Positions 1 through 8,519 are shown, counted from the stretch's first letter. The stretch is DNA of 64,000 bases from Gracilibacillus timonensis (GCF_900086715.1 NZ_FLKH01000011.1:558001-622000); one strand, 5' to 3'. A program made the numbers and translations. Notes: generated by a model not told the origin, from the letters alone.

Positions 1-502
1 GCGACTCATAATAACCCCCCTTTACTTGTGTCTTCAAGGCCTTTAGTGCCCTGTGAAAGGTGACCCGCACTTTGGCTTCCGTCCACGTCAGTGCCTGTGC
101 CGTTTCCGTAACGGATAGTTCTTCAATCCCTCGTAAAATCACAACAGAACGATAATCATCTTTCAATTTTTCAATGGCTTGATGTAAGTCCAGTTTTCTT
201 TCTTCGGTGATTTGGAGATCCTCTGGGGATATCTCTGTTTGATGTTCATAGGTCTTGATCAGCTTGCGCCAGTCTTTGCGTTTTTTGCGGCGTGCCTCAT
301 CAATGGCTAAATTTCGTGCAATGGAGATAAGCCAAGTCTTTGGGCTGGAATCTCCTTTAAAAGATGGATAGCGGTCGATTGCTCTCATAAATACTTCCTG
401 GACGAGGTCTTCTACATCGGGCGTTGACATATAATAAATCAAAAAACGATACACATCATCGGCATAATGATCAAACCAGTCCGAAATCAATTCTTTATCC
501 AT
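1..502 (-). CDS. ECF-type RNA polymerase sigma factor (3' end cut by window edge)
   Basis: I translated this by hand; 167 codons are visible and no stop is reached before the window edge. It starts at ATG 502 behind a strong GGAGGAGG site. Residues about 8-72 look like sigma region 2 (acidic DVEDLVQEVF core, then the TWLISIARNLAIDEARR helix), and about 100-160 like region 4 (a helix-turn-helix with ELSVTETAQALTWTEAKVRVTFHRALKAL). This two-domain layout without region 3 is the extracytoplasmic-function family, which directs RNA polymerase to stress or envelope promoters. An anti-sigma gene would be expected downstream, outside the window. It is divergent from the two-component operon at 669, so the two share a control region. 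The subgroup (SigW, SigX, SigY and so on) cannot be named. Confidence 0.9.
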   Translation of the reverse strand, partial: MDKELISDWFDHYADDVYRFLIYYMSTPDVEDLVQEVFMRAIDRYPSFKGDSSPKTWLISIARNLAIDEARRKKRKDWRKLIKTYEHQTEISPEDLQITEERKLDLHQAIEKLKDDYRSVVILRGIEELSVTETAQALTWTEAKVRVTFHRALKALKTQVKGGYYES

Positions 503-565
503 CCGTTAACCTCCTCCATACTCTGACATTGATTTACCTATTAGACGATACGAATACAAAAATGT

Positions 566-625
566 TACAGTAAAAAATCTGTATCCATTTTCCATTTGTA
601 TCTAGCTTCTACCTGTCTGTATAAT
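566..625 (+). promoter_or_regulatory. Candidate promoter and inverted repeat upstream of the response regulator
   Basis: A perfect -10 hexamer TATAAT lies at 620-625. The best -35 at 18 bp is TTGTAT (596-601), a weak match. Just upstream an inverted repeat TACAG-N8-CTGTA spans 566-583. It could bind the response regulator encoded downstream or another factor; this is inference from symmetry alone. Confidence 0.4.
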
Positions 626-668
626 AGCAATAGATGATTCACACGAAAAAAAGGTGGAGGTTCTTTCC

Positions 669-1364
669 ATGCAATTATTAATCGTAGAAGATGATCATAC
701 CATCGCCTCTGGATTAGAGTATTCCTTAATCCAAGAAGGCTATCAAGTGATCTTATGTCATAGTGTACAAGAAGCAAACCAACAAATCGAGCAACAACTG
801 GATTCGATTGCCTTATGTTTATTTGATTTATCCCTACCAGACGGCAGCGGCTATGATCTATGTCGTCGTGTCAAAAAGGAGGCCGATCTGCCGGTTATTT
901 TCCTAACCGTCGTTGATGACGAGGGGAATGTGGTCATGGGACTGGAAATGGGAGCGGATGACTATATTACCAAGCCGTTTCGTATCCGTGAATTGAGCGC
1001 CCGGATTAAGACGGTATTAAGGCGTTATCAAAAGGATAAGCCTCATGCGAGTGATGAAATCACCATTGGCTCGATAACGGTGCACCCATTAGCAGGTAAA
1101 GTATATAAACAGCAAGAAGAGCTTGCCTTGACCGCCCTGGAATATCGTTTGTTGATGATATTTATCAATCACCGCGGACAGGTTCTTTCTCGGGAACAGC
1201 TGCTGGAAATGATCTGGGACGTAGCGGGTGATTTTGTGAATGATAATACGTTGACGGTGTATATTAAACGCCTCCGTCAGAAGATCGAAGACAACCCGCA
1301 ACAGCCTGACATCATTGAGACGGTACGGGGATTAGGCTACAGGATGGCTGGCAATCATGCTTAG
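669..1364 (+). CDS. OmpR-family response regulator
   Basis: 231 residues. The receiver domain occupies about 1-115, with the acidic pair EDD at 7-9 and phospho-acceptor Asp53 in LFDLSLPDGSG, followed by the conserved Lys in DDYITKPF. The winged-helix DNA-binding domain covers about 130-228 and ends with the typical TVRGLGYRM. The start is ATG 669, eight bases after GGTGGAGG; an in-frame GTG at 654 lies inside that ribosome site and is unlikely. The gene overlaps the histidine kinase by 8 bp. With the ABC genes behind it this forms the sensor-regulator-exporter module common in Firmicutes for cell-envelope antibiotic or peptide stress. The inducer is unknown. Confidence 0.93.
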   Translation: MQLLIVEDDHTIASGLEYSLIQEGYQVILCHSVQEANQQIEQQLDSIALCLFDLSLPDGSGYDLCRRVKKEADLPVIFLTVVDDEGNVVMGLEMGADDYITKPFRIRELSARIKTVLRRYQKDKPHASDEITIGSITVHPLAGKVYKQQEELALTALEYRLLMIFINHRGQVLSREQLLEMIWDVAGDFVNDNTLTVYIKRLRQKIEDNPQQPDIIETVRGLGYRMAGNHA

Positions 1365-2358
1365 GAATAAGGAAATCTATTTATTTATCGTGACTTCGGT
1401 GTTGATTGTCGTTATCGGGATCTTGATAGGCTGGCGTATCTCTCCGGCAACAGCAATGCTGGTAGCGGGCACGGGAATACTGCTAGCCGTCAGTTATTTG
1501 TTGCTGCTGTTTTGGCGTTACCACAGGCTGCAACAGCTGACCCAATACCTGCGCCGCATTATGGCAGGAGATACATCCCTGGATGTGCGTGATAATAGAG
1601 AAGGCGATCTTAGTATTGTCAAAAATGAACTATATAAAATGACACGTATGCTTTCGGAGCAGCAAGAGATGTTGCAAGAGGATAAAGACCAGTTGACAGA
1701 CGCCATTTCAGACATTTCCCATCAATTGAAGACCCCATTAACATCTATGACGGTGATGGCAGATTTATTAAGTGATGCCACACTGCCTGATCCGAAACGA
1801 CAAGAATTCACTCGCCATTTGCAAAAACAGCTGGAGCGGATGGAATGGCTGGTGTCTTCTCTGTTAACATTATCCAAACTGGACGCAGGTACGGTGCAGT
1901 TTGCTAAGGAAAAAGTGCAGGTGCAAGACCTGATCGCAGAAGTGATAGCGCCCATGGAAATACCGATGGAACTGAAGGAATTACACTGGAACATTCAAGG
2001 AGACGAACAAACTTCTTTTACCGGGGATAAAAACTGGACCAAAGAGGCCTGTATCAACCTCCTGAAAAATGCGATCGAGCATACTCCAACAGCAGGAAAG
2101 ATCGATATCCATTTTAAAGAAAACACCCTTTATACAGAAATCATTATTCAAGATACGGGAAAAGGCATCAGTAAAGAGGATCTGCCCCATATTTTTAAAC
2201 GGTTCTACAAAGGAAGTCATGCGGCCAATGGCAGTGTAGGCATCGGATTGGCGATGTCGCATTCGATTATTACCAGTCAACAGGGCGATATTGAGGTGAT
2301 GAGTCGGCTGGGAGAGGGAACGTCCTTCATAGTGAAGTTTTATAAACAGATTATTTAA
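1357..2358 (+). CDS. Sensor histidine kinase, short-loop membrane sensor
   Basis: 333 residues. Two membrane helices (about 8-27 and 32-52) are joined by only a few residues, so there is almost no external sensing domain; this is the intramembrane-sensing layout often paired with antimicrobial-peptide ABC transporters. The phospho-acceptor His is about residue 122 in ISDISHQLKTPLTSM. ATPase motifs follow: N box (ACINLLKNAIEHTP), G1 (IQDTGKGIS), F box (IFKRFYKG) and G2 (GSVGIGLAMS). Its ATG sits inside the end of the regulator gene, so translation is coupled. In BceS-type systems the transporter itself is the sensor; whether this holds here is inference, because the permease is not the usual BceB shape. 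Confidence 0.92.
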   Translation: MLRNKEIYLFIVTSVLIVVIGILIGWRISPATAMLVAGTGILLAVSYLLLLFWRYHRLQQLTQYLRRIMAGDTSLDVRDNREGDLSIVKNELYKMTRMLSEQQEMLQEDKDQLTDAISDISHQLKTPLTSMTVMADLLSDATLPDPKRQEFTRHLQKQLERMEWLVSSLLTLSKLDAGTVQFAKEKVQVQDLIAEVIAPMEIPMELKELHWNIQGDEQTSFTGDKNWTKEACINLLKNAIEHTPTAGKIDIHFKENTLYTEIIIQDTGKGISKEDLPHIFKRFYKGSHAANGSVGIGLAMSHSIITSQQGDIEVMSRLGEGTSFIVKFYKQII

Positions 2359-2365
2359 ATCTACA

Positions 2366-2419
2366 TGACAAAATTGTCACCTTCATGGTCACGGAAGCGT
2401 CATATTAGATAGGTATGCT
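2366..2419 (+). promoter_or_regulatory. BceR-like operator and promoter of the ABC transporter genes
   Basis: TGACA-N4-TGTCA at 2366-2379 fits the TNACA-N4-TGTNA pattern known for BceR-type regulators of antimicrobial-peptide transporters. It lies directly upstream of a weak -35 (ACGGAA, 2391-2396) and a -10-like TATGCT (2414-2419) at 17 bp spacing. A poor -35 with an upstream activator site is the usual arrangement for these promoters. The likely ligand is the response regulator at 669. Confidence 0.6.
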
Positions 2420-2452
2420 AAAAGTAACGGACCAAAGAAGGAGGACGATGTC

Positions 2453-3136
2453 ATGGACATATTAAAGATTGAACATTTATCAAAAATCTATGGAAAAGGC
2501 GATACGTCAGTTAAGGCATTGGACGAGGTATCCTTTTCGATTAAGCAAGGGGAGTTTGTGGCGATTATCGGACCATCAGGATCGGGGAAATCCACGTTGT
2601 TACACTTGTTAGGCGGGGTAGACCGACCTTCTGATGGAAAAGTATATGTCGAGAATACCGACATATACGATCTTAACGAGACACAGCTTGCCATTTTTCG
2701 GCGCCGGCAAATTGGTTTGATTTATCAATTTTATAATTTGCTTCCGATTTTAACGGTAGAGGAAAATATGACGCTGCCGGTGTTATTGGATGCGCACCAA
2801 GTGGATCAAAAGCATTTAGATGAGGTAGTGAATATTCTTGGTTTGCAGAAACGATTATCCTATTTACCCAACCAATTATCAGGCGGACAGCAACAGCGAG
2901 TGTCGATTGGCCGAGCATTAATTAACAATCCATCGATTATTTTAGCAGATGAGCCAACCGGTAATCTCGATAGTAAAAACAGTAAAGAAATCATTGATCT
3001 ATTGAAATTATTTAATAAAACGTATAATCAAACGTTAGTGGTGATCACCCACGATGATCGTATTGCCCTGCAGGCGGATCGGGTGATCTCGATTGAGGAT
3101 GGCAGAATCGCCAAAGACGAGGTGGTTCGGCCATGA
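2453..3136 (+). CDS. ABC transporter ATP-binding protein
   Basis: 227 residues, the normal size for the MacB/LolD-type ATPase subgroup. Walker [10 protein letters not shown] is at about 40-48, the Q-loop at YQFYNLLP, signature LSGGQQQR at about 142-149 and Walker B IILADEPT at about 163-170, with the switch His in VVITHDD. AAGGAGG lies 8 bases before ATG 2453. The stop overlaps the permease start by 4 bp (ATGA), so the two are translationally coupled. It powers the neighbouring FtsX-type permease. Its placement behind a two-component system with a candidate operator between them suggests inducible export or detoxification of a membrane-active compound. Confidence 0.94.
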   Translation: MDILKIEHLSKIYGKGDTSVKALDEVSFSIKQGEFVAIIGPSGSGKSTLLHLLGGVDRPSDGKVYVENTDIYDLNETQLAIFRRRQIGLIYQFYNLLPILTVEENMTLPVLLDAHQVDQKHLDEVVNILGLQKRLSYLPNQLSGGQQQRVSIGRALINNPSIILADEPTGNLDSKNSKEIIDLLKLFNKTYNQTLVVITHDDRIALQADRVISIEDGRIAKDEVVRP

Positions 3137-5709
3137 ATATCGTCAATAAAGTTACGATCAGGCACTTAAAAGAGAATAAACGTCGCACACTAGTGACGAT
3201 TTTTGGTGTGATTATCTCGGTAGCGATGATTACCGCCGTGGCTGCCTTAGGCATGTCGTTTATCGATATGCAGCAGCGTGATGTCATTTCTGATCAAGGG
3301 GACTGGCATTACAGTATGGCGGGCCCACTTGATCAAGACCAGCTCGAGGCAATTCAGTCAGACGACAATACCGATACCATTGGACTAACCAACGAGATCG
3401 GCTATGCGCCACCAAACGAGGATGCCATGCAGTCGTATATTCATGTGAGCGCCATGAATGAGGCGGCGATGGAACAAATGCAGGTCAAAGTGATGGACGG
3501 ACGGCTTCCTACTAATGAGAACGAGGTCGTGATGTCTGAAGCTTTAGAAGGACAATATCAGATTGGCGATACGATTGAATTAGAGCTAGGGGAACGCTAC
3601 GCATTGGATGAAGAAAGGTATGGCGGCCAGTCGCTAACGCAAGATCATTCCTTGCAAATGGAAGATGATGAAGTAGCAGAAGAGTTGCGAAATCAACAAG
3701 CACAGACCTATACCATTGTCGGAGAAATCAAAGAACCATTCTGGGATCGTCCCTGGTCACCAGGTGTAAGTCTGGTATCGTATACGGATGATCAATCCTT
3801 AGCTGCGGTTGATACGGCGACTATCAAAGTAAAAAATGTTAAGCAGTCGATTTTTGAGGATGCGGAGGCTTTAGCGAACGCAAATGATCTTACGGCGGGA
3901 TTTAATACGCCATTGCTAGATGCCCATTTAGTTTCTCTCAATGCCGGTATGGTCGCCTTTTTGACGGGGGTGATCACGATGATTATGATCATCGTCATGG
4001 TAGGTGCTGTCGCGCTCATCTATAATGCCTTTGCCATCTCGGTATCTGAGCGGTCCCGTTATTTAGGAATGCTCTCCAGTATTGGCGCCACCAAAAGTCA
4101 AAAGAGAAATTCCGTTCTGTTTGAGGGTGTGATTATAGCCGTAATTAGTATTCCGATCGGCATAGCAGCAGGCTTGTTAGGTATTGGCATTACGATTCAT
4201 TACGTCAGCCCCATGTTAGAAGCGTCCGGCATGGAAGAAGGGCTGCGTTTAGTAGTAACACTGCCATCGATGGCCATCGCCGTGGTGCTTTCGTTTCTAA
4301 CGATTATGATCTCTGCTTTTATCCCAGCTTTGCGCGCTTCGCGAATAACAGCAATTGACGCAATCCGCCAAGCTAAAGACGTGAAACTGACTAAGAAAAA
4401 GATTAAAACCAATCGCTTGGTGCAAAAGCTATTTGGCTATGAAGCAGATATCGCTTTGAAAAATTTAAAACGCAACAAAAAACGTTATCAGATCACCGTC
4501 TTTTCCTTAATGATCAGCATCATTCTGTTCTTATCGGTCGGCTTTTTTACCAATACCTTATTGAAGTCATTTGAACTGCAATCCGACCAGCAAAATTATG
4601 ATATTTCGATTCGTTCCCAAAGTACGGAAACAGGGACACTGCAACAGCTAAAGGATGATCTGGCGGATATCGATGATGTCACAGATTCCGTTATGTATAA
4701 CCAGCGCTATGTGCAGGTTCGTCTGCCTGAATCGATAGCGGGGGATACGATGGGAGAAGACTGGGCCAATGAGATAAGTGAAGATGGTTATCCCTATATG
4801 ATTCAGATGATTGGGATGGAAGCATCTGATTGGAAAAATTATCTCAACGAGCATGATATTCCCAACCCAGCAGATGGGGAAATAGAAGGAGTACTCGTGA
4901 ATACCGTTACCTTTATGAATAGCGACAATAAATATGAAGAGACCGCCATGTTGGACGTGGAAGTAGGGGATCAACTGCCACTTCAGGTCGAGCAATATCA
5001 AGAAGATACCGAAGCATTTGAAGTGCATCATGCTGGTGATGTTGGACTGATTAGCCTGACGGATGAATTTCCGATGGGAGATTTTTACCCTTCACCCAAT
5101 ACGTTGTTCCTTTTATTCGATCAATCCACATTGGAGCAGCTGGATGAATCCTTAGCAGATGATCGAGATCTTGAAACGCAAATCTATCTTTCTTCTGACG
5201 ATCCTGAGCAGACGGTCACCGATATCGAATCGTTAGAGGGTGGAAATGAAGTAGACATTACGAATCTGTATCAGTATCAACAGCAAGATCAACAGCTGGC
5301 CTTGGCGTTATCTGTCTTTATTTACGGGTTTATCACATTGATTACATTAATTTCGATTGCTAATATTTTCAATACGATTTCCACCAGTGTGGCCTTGCGA
5401 AAACGGGAATTTGCCACGATGAAATCAATTGGTATGACCCCAAAGGCCTTTCGCAAGATGATTCGCTTTGAAAGTATTTTCTATGGGGTGAAATCGCTGC
5501 TCTACGGGCTGCCGGTTAGTGTGGCAATAATGTACCTGATTCACATGCAGACACAGAATGCTTACGATTACGGCTTCCGCTTGCCGTGGCTATATATTGG
5601 CATTGTGATACTAGCTGTCTTTTTGATTGTTGCTGCGGCCATGCTTTACTCTATTTCCAAAATCAAAGATGATAATGTGATAGAGACGTTGAGACAAGAG
5701 AATATTTAA
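3133..5709 (+). CDS. ABC transporter permease with two FtsX-type halves
   Basis: 858 residues with an internal duplication. Helix 1 lies near 20-42, then a large outer domain to about 265, three helices between about 275 and 396, a cytoplasmic link, helix 5 near 456-477, a second outer domain to about 710, and three helices to about 840. That gives eight helices in two FtsX-like halves. BceB-type permeases have about 650 residues and ten helices with a single large outer loop, so this is a different architecture working with a BceRS-like control system. Substrate unknown; peptide antibiotic removal or lipid/lipoprotein handling are both possible. A terminator-like hairpin follows. Confidence 0.9.
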   Translation: MNIVNKVTIRHLKENKRRTLVTIFGVIISVAMITAVAALGMSFIDMQQRDVISDQGDWHYSMAGPLDQDQLEAIQSDDNTDTIGLTNEIGYAPPNEDAMQSYIHVSAMNEAAMEQMQVKVMDGRLPTNENEVVMSEALEGQYQIGDTIELELGERYALDEERYGGQSLTQDHSLQMEDDEVAEELRNQQAQTYTIVGEIKEPFWDRPWSPGVSLVSYTDDQSLAAVDTATIKVKNVKQSIFEDAEALANANDLTAGFNTPLLDAHLVSLNAGMVAFLTGVITMIMIIVMVGAVALIYNAFAISVSERSRYLGMLSSIGATKSQKRNSVLFEGVIIAVISIPIGIAAGLLGIGITIHYVSPMLEASGMEEGLRLVVTLPSMAIAVVLSFLTIMISAFIPALRASRITAIDAIRQAKDVKLTKKKIKTNRLVQKLFGYEADIALKNLKRNKKRYQITVFSLMISIILFLSVGFFTNTLLKSFELQSDQQNYDISIRSQSTETGTLQQLKDDLADIDDVTDSVMYNQRYVQVRLPESIAGDTMGEDWANEISEDGYPYMIQMIGMEASDWKNYLNEHDIPNPADGEIEGVLVNTVTFMNSDNKYEETAMLDVEVGDQLPLQVEQYQEDTEAFEVHHAGDVGLISLTDEFPMGDFYPSPNTLFLLFDQSTLEQLDESLADDRDLETQIYLSSDDPEQTVTDIESLEGGNEVDITNLYQYQQQDQQLALALSVFIYGFITLITLISIANIFNTISTSVALRKREFATMKSIGMTPKAFRKMIRFESIFYGVKSLLYGLPVSVAIMYLIHMQTQNAYDYGFRLPWLYIGIVILAVFLIVAAAMLYSISKIKDDNVIETLRQENI

Positions 5710-5757
5710 AGGGAGAGGCAGGTTAGCTTGATACAAGGCATCCTGCTTTTCCTTTGA
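5708..5757 (+). terminator. Imperfect terminator hairpin after the ABC permease
   Basis: An A/G-rich arm (5708-5722) faces a C/T-rich arm (5742-5755); the AGGCAGG/CCTGCTT part pairs well with G-U help. There is no long T tract, so strength is uncertain. Confidence 0.5.
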
Positions 5758-5782
5758 CAAAAGAACAAGAGTTCGCTAAACT
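5754..5782 (+). promoter_or_regulatory. Candidate sigma-A promoter for the acetyltransferase gene
   Basis: Perfect -35 TTGACA (5754-5759), 17-bp spacer, -10-like TAAACT (5777-5782). The TTG that would open the longest reading frame here is the first half of this -35 box, which argues for the downstream ATG 5805 as the real start. Confidence 0.55.
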
Positions 5783-5804
5783 AGAGGTAAAGGAGTTCCA
5801 TGAT

Positions 5805-6281
5805 ATGATCACATTAATAGAAAATGGAGAAGACCTACCCATGCATTTATTGCTGTTAGCCGATCCGTCTGAGCGTTTAGTCGACCAATACGTTAGACGG
5901 GGCGAATGCTATGTGCTGGAAGAAAACCGTCAAACGATAGGTGTCTACATCCTGCTGCCTACCCGCCCCGATACCGTAGAAATTGTTAATGTGGCGGTAG
6001 ATCCAGCTTATCAAGGACAAGGCCGAGGTAAAAAATTGGTCCTGCACGCCATCGAAACAGCGCGACAACAGGGTTACCATACGGTGGAGATAGGAACGGG
6101 AAATTCAGGTGTGCAGCAGCTAGCTCTTTATCAAAAATGTGGTTTTCGAATGACGTCAATTGACCGAGATTTTTTCTTGCGCCATTACGATGAACCGATT
6201 ATGGAAAATGGCATTCAAGTAGTAGATATGGTACGGCTTTCTCTGGATTTATCGCAAACAAGTAAAGAAGGTGAAAAATGA
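5805..6281 (+). CDS. GNAT-family N-acetyltransferase
   Basis: 158 residues from ATG 5805, nine bases behind AAAGGAG; a longer frame from TTG 5754 has no ribosome site and overlaps a promoter. The core GNAT fold is clear: VNVAVDPAYQGQGRGKKLVLHAIETARQQG carries the acetyl-CoA pyrophosphate loop (Q-x-x-G-R/x-G), followed by VEIGTGNSGVQQLALYQKCGFRM. It transfers an acetyl group from acetyl-CoA to an amine; the acceptor is unknown. The last bases overlap the start of the DNA glycosylase gene (ATGA), so the two form a small operon. Confidence 0.88.
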   Translation: MITLIENGEDLPMHLLLLADPSERLVDQYVRRGECYVLEENRQTIGVYILLPTRPDTVEIVNVAVDPAYQGQGRGKKLVLHAIETARQQGYHTVEIGTGNSGVQQLALYQKCGFRMTSIDRDFFLRHYDEPIMENGIQVVDMVRLSLDLSQTSKEGEK

Positions 6282-6919
6282 CACCCCCTTATCCGCCGAT
6301 TTACCACCGATTATTGGACGCTTATGGACCGCAGCATTGGTGGCCGGCAGAAAGCCGATTCGAAATGATGATGGGGGCCATTCTCGTTCAAAATACCAAC
6401 TGGCTCAACGTAGAAAAGGCCTTACATACCTTCCGACCAAAAATGACGCCGGAAGTGATTGATCAAATGACCGCAGAAGAGCTGGCGCCGTTGATCAAAT
6501 CCAGTGGTTTTTATAATCTGAAAGCGAAACGAATCAAGGCGTTCATCGACTGGTTTCAAACATACCATTTTTCGATTGATTTGCTAAAAAAGCAGAAGAA
6601 AAACAGATTGCGCAGTGAATTAATCGAGGTTTATGGTATTGGCCGGGAGACGGCCGATTCGATCTTGCTCTATGCTTTAGAAAAGCCAGTGTTTGTGGTC
6701 GACGCCTACACCCGTCGGATTTTCGAGCGAATGGGTTATGATATGCCCAAAGCTTACGATCTCTTCCAACAAGAAGTGGAGCAATCGTTTACTGACGATG
6801 TGTCTACCTATAATGAATTCCACGCCCTATTAGTGGAACACGCAAAACGCCATTGCCGCGCGAAACCATTATGCAGCGGCTGTCCCCTCTCCGACATTTG
6901 CCAACAAAGAATCAACTAA
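6278..6919 (+). CDS. Endonuclease III-related DNA glycosylase with Fe-S loop
   Basis: 213 residues of the HhH-GPD superfamily. The helix-hairpin-helix is YGIGRETADSILLYAL, followed by the catalytic Asp in VVDAYTRRIF. The C-terminus carries a cysteine loop C-x5-C-x2-C-x5-C (CRAKPLCSGCPLSDIC), as in the COG2231 group rather than the C-x6 spacing of classical Nth. The Lys that makes Nth a bifunctional lyase (GRKTA) is Glu here (GRETA), so a monofunctional base-excision glycosylase is more likely; substrate unknown. Start ATG 6278 overlaps the acetyltransferase stop. A terminator follows at once. Confidence 0.88.
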   Translation: MTPPYPPIYHRLLDAYGPQHWWPAESRFEMMMGAILVQNTNWLNVEKALHTFRPKMTPEVIDQMTAEELAPLIKSSGFYNLKAKRIKAFIDWFQTYHFSIDLLKKQKKNRLRSELIEVYGIGRETADSILLYALEKPVFVVDAYTRRIFERMGYDMPKAYDLFQQEVEQSFTDDVSTYNEFHALLVEHAKRHCRAKPLCSGCPLSDICQQRIN

Positions 6920-6920
6920 C

Positions 6921-6966
6921 AAGGAGCACCAGCACAAGATATACAATGTGCCCCGCTCCTTTTTTC
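6921..6966 (+). terminator. Rho-independent terminator
   Basis: AAGGAGC (6921-6927) pairs with GCTCCTT (6955-6961) around a long loop, followed by a run of Ts. It ends the acetyltransferase/glycosylase operon. Confidence 0.75.
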
Positions 6967-6984
6967 TGTTTGCAAATGATTATT

Positions 6985-7117
6985 ACGGAAATGATGGCCG
7001 AAATTCGAGCGAAACCTGAAAAAAAGGTCGTCATCTTGAAAATGACGACCAAAATCTGAGCGAAACTCGCAAAAAAGGTCGTCATCCCGAAAATGACGAC
7101 CAAAATCTGAGCGAAAC
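6985..7117. repeat. 51-bp hairpin tandem array A, left part
   Basis: Two full 51-bp units start at 7007 and 7058, preceded by a decayed half unit from about 6985 and ending in the first 9 bases of a third. Each unit holds a perfect dyad GGTCGTCAT-N7-ATGACGACC flanked by GAGCGAAAC. The array continues after the IS256 element at 8520, so this is the left half of a split array. Open frames across it are repeat artefacts (51 is divisible by 3). Confidence 0.9.
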
Positions 7118-7179
7118 AGTCAAGTCCATATTATTGTGTAAAATACATTTACATGTTTTTATCCGGTTAGGGTATGGTG

Positions 7180-7225
7180 AATGTGTGGAGGAAGGAGGGG
7201 GTACCCCCTCCTTCCTCCACACATT
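7180..7225. repeat. 46-bp perfect palindrome inside the IS
   Basis: The two 23-base halves (centre between 7202 and 7203, core GGTACC) are exact reverse complements with no loop. It lies just past the transposase stop, between gene and end, and may act as a transcription barrier for the element. No T tract follows on either strand. Confidence 0.9.
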
Positions 7226-7248
7226 TTCGCGCCGACGCTGGCGGGCTT

Positions 7249-8421
7249 TTAGGTACCTTTCAAGTATATTCGATTGCCTCGGTCTAATTGTTCTTCGATA
7301 TCCATGAGGACGGCCCCAATTAACCGAAAAGCGGATTGAGTGTTAGGAAATATGCGAATCACTCGTTCTCTTCTTCGGACTTCTCCATTGATTCTTTCCA
7401 CATTGTTGGTGGTCCGTAACTGCACGTGATAATCAACGGGTTCGTTCATAAATTGAACCGCATCATCAAATCCTTCTTCTAACAATTCTCCTACTTTCGT
7501 AAATCTTGGCTGATCTTCATACGCCTTCAAAAACTGATCTTTTAACGCTCGCGCTTCCTCTACACTGCTCGCGTTAAATACACGTTTGATCCATCTCTTG
7601 GCCTCCTCTCTCCCTTTTTTCGGCAAGGTATCGAACAGATTCCGTTTGAAATGGACCGTGCAACGCTGCCAACTCGTACCAATGAACCGTTGTTGAATGG
7701 CTTGTTTTAACCCTTCATGGGCATCCGAAATAACCAGTTTGGGCGACTGGAGACCTCTCGATTGTAAACTTTCCAAGAAACGGCTCCAGCTTTCCTTCGA
7801 CTCGGCATGCTGAACTGTCATCCCGATGATTTCCCGTTTCTTTTCTTCGTTGACCCCTACCGCAATATACACCGCTTTAGAGACCACTTTATGATGCTCT
7901 CTTACCTTGATATACATGGCATCGGTATAGATATAGGGATAATACTTCACATTCAACGGGCGATTGGCCCATTCCATGACCAGGGGATCCAATTTCTTGG
8001 TGATATTCGATACCATGGATTTAGACACCCCTTCTCCACAGAGCGCTTCCATGATATTGGTGACCTTTCGAGTAGATACCCCGTTCACCACCATTTCCAG
8101 CATCGATAAGACCAAGGATTGATCGGAGCGTGTATATTTTTCAAACAAGGATGGGGAAAATTCCCCTTTCCTCGTTCGGGGAACATGTAATTTTAAGGTT
8201 CCCACAGGTACTTTATAATCGCGCTCATAGTAACCGTTGCGATAGTCCTTACGCCCTTCGGTTCTTTCGTAAGATGCTGCCTCTAGGTAGTCATCCCGTT
8301 CTTTCTCCATGAACGAATTCAGCACAATCACTAACGCTGATTTCATCACATCTTCTAAATCCGATCCTAATACTTTTTCTTTTAATTCTTCAAAATTCAG
8401 TTTAAAATGGATATGGGTCAT
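7249..8421 (-). CDS. IS256-family transposase
   Basis: 390 residues, full length for IS256-family (Mutator-type) DDE transposases, which move DNA through a circular intermediate. Visible landmarks are an N-terminal region with EKERDDYLEAASYER and GYYERDY, a first acidic position near YTDAMYIKVRE, the second Asp in LVISDAHEGLKQAI, WQRCTVHFKRNL, and the catalytic Glu in TTNNVERINGEVRRRERVIRIFPN. ATG 8421 is preceded by AAGGAG at nine bases. No frameshift or internal stop is seen, and both inverted ends are present, so the element may still be active. Confidence 0.95.
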   Translation of the reverse strand: MTHIHFKLNFEELKEKVLGSDLEDVMKSALVIVLNSFMEKERDDYLEAASYERTEGRKDYRNGYYERDYKVPVGTLKLHVPRTRKGEFSPSLFEKYTRSDQSLVLSMLEMVVNGVSTRKVTNIMEALCGEGVSKSMVSNITKKLDPLVMEWANRPLNVKYYPYIYTDAMYIKVREHHKVVSKAVYIAVGVNEEKKREIIGMTVQHAESKESWSRFLESLQSRGLQSPKLVISDAHEGLKQAIQQRFIGTSWQRCTVHFKRNLFDTLPKKGREEAKRWIKRVFNASSVEEARALKDQFLKAYEDQPRFTKVGELLEEGFDDAVQFMNEPVDYHVQLRTTNNVERINGEVRRRERVIRIFPNTQSAFRLIGAVLMDIEEQLDRGNRIYLKGT

Positions 8422-8519
8422 CGTTCATTTCTCCTTTATAAGTTTTTAGTGGGATAAAAACATTATAACAGGAAATGAACGAGGCCTTTTCCTTTTTACA
8501 CAATTATATGGGCTTAATC

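Larger units (their letters stand above)
7118..8519 (-). mobile_element. IS256-family insertion sequence, 1402 bp, apparently intact
   Basis: Imperfect inverted ends lie at 7118-7143 and 8494-8519; the inner 22 bases differ at two positions (both read AAGyCCATAT then wATTGTGTAAAA inward). Direct copies of AGCGAAAC flank it at 7110-7117 and 8520-8527, an 8-bp target duplication as expected for IS256. Because AGCGAAAC is part of the repeat unit, every unit offers the same target, so the duplication is strongly suggested rather than proven. The single transposase gene is full length. Confidence 0.9.
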
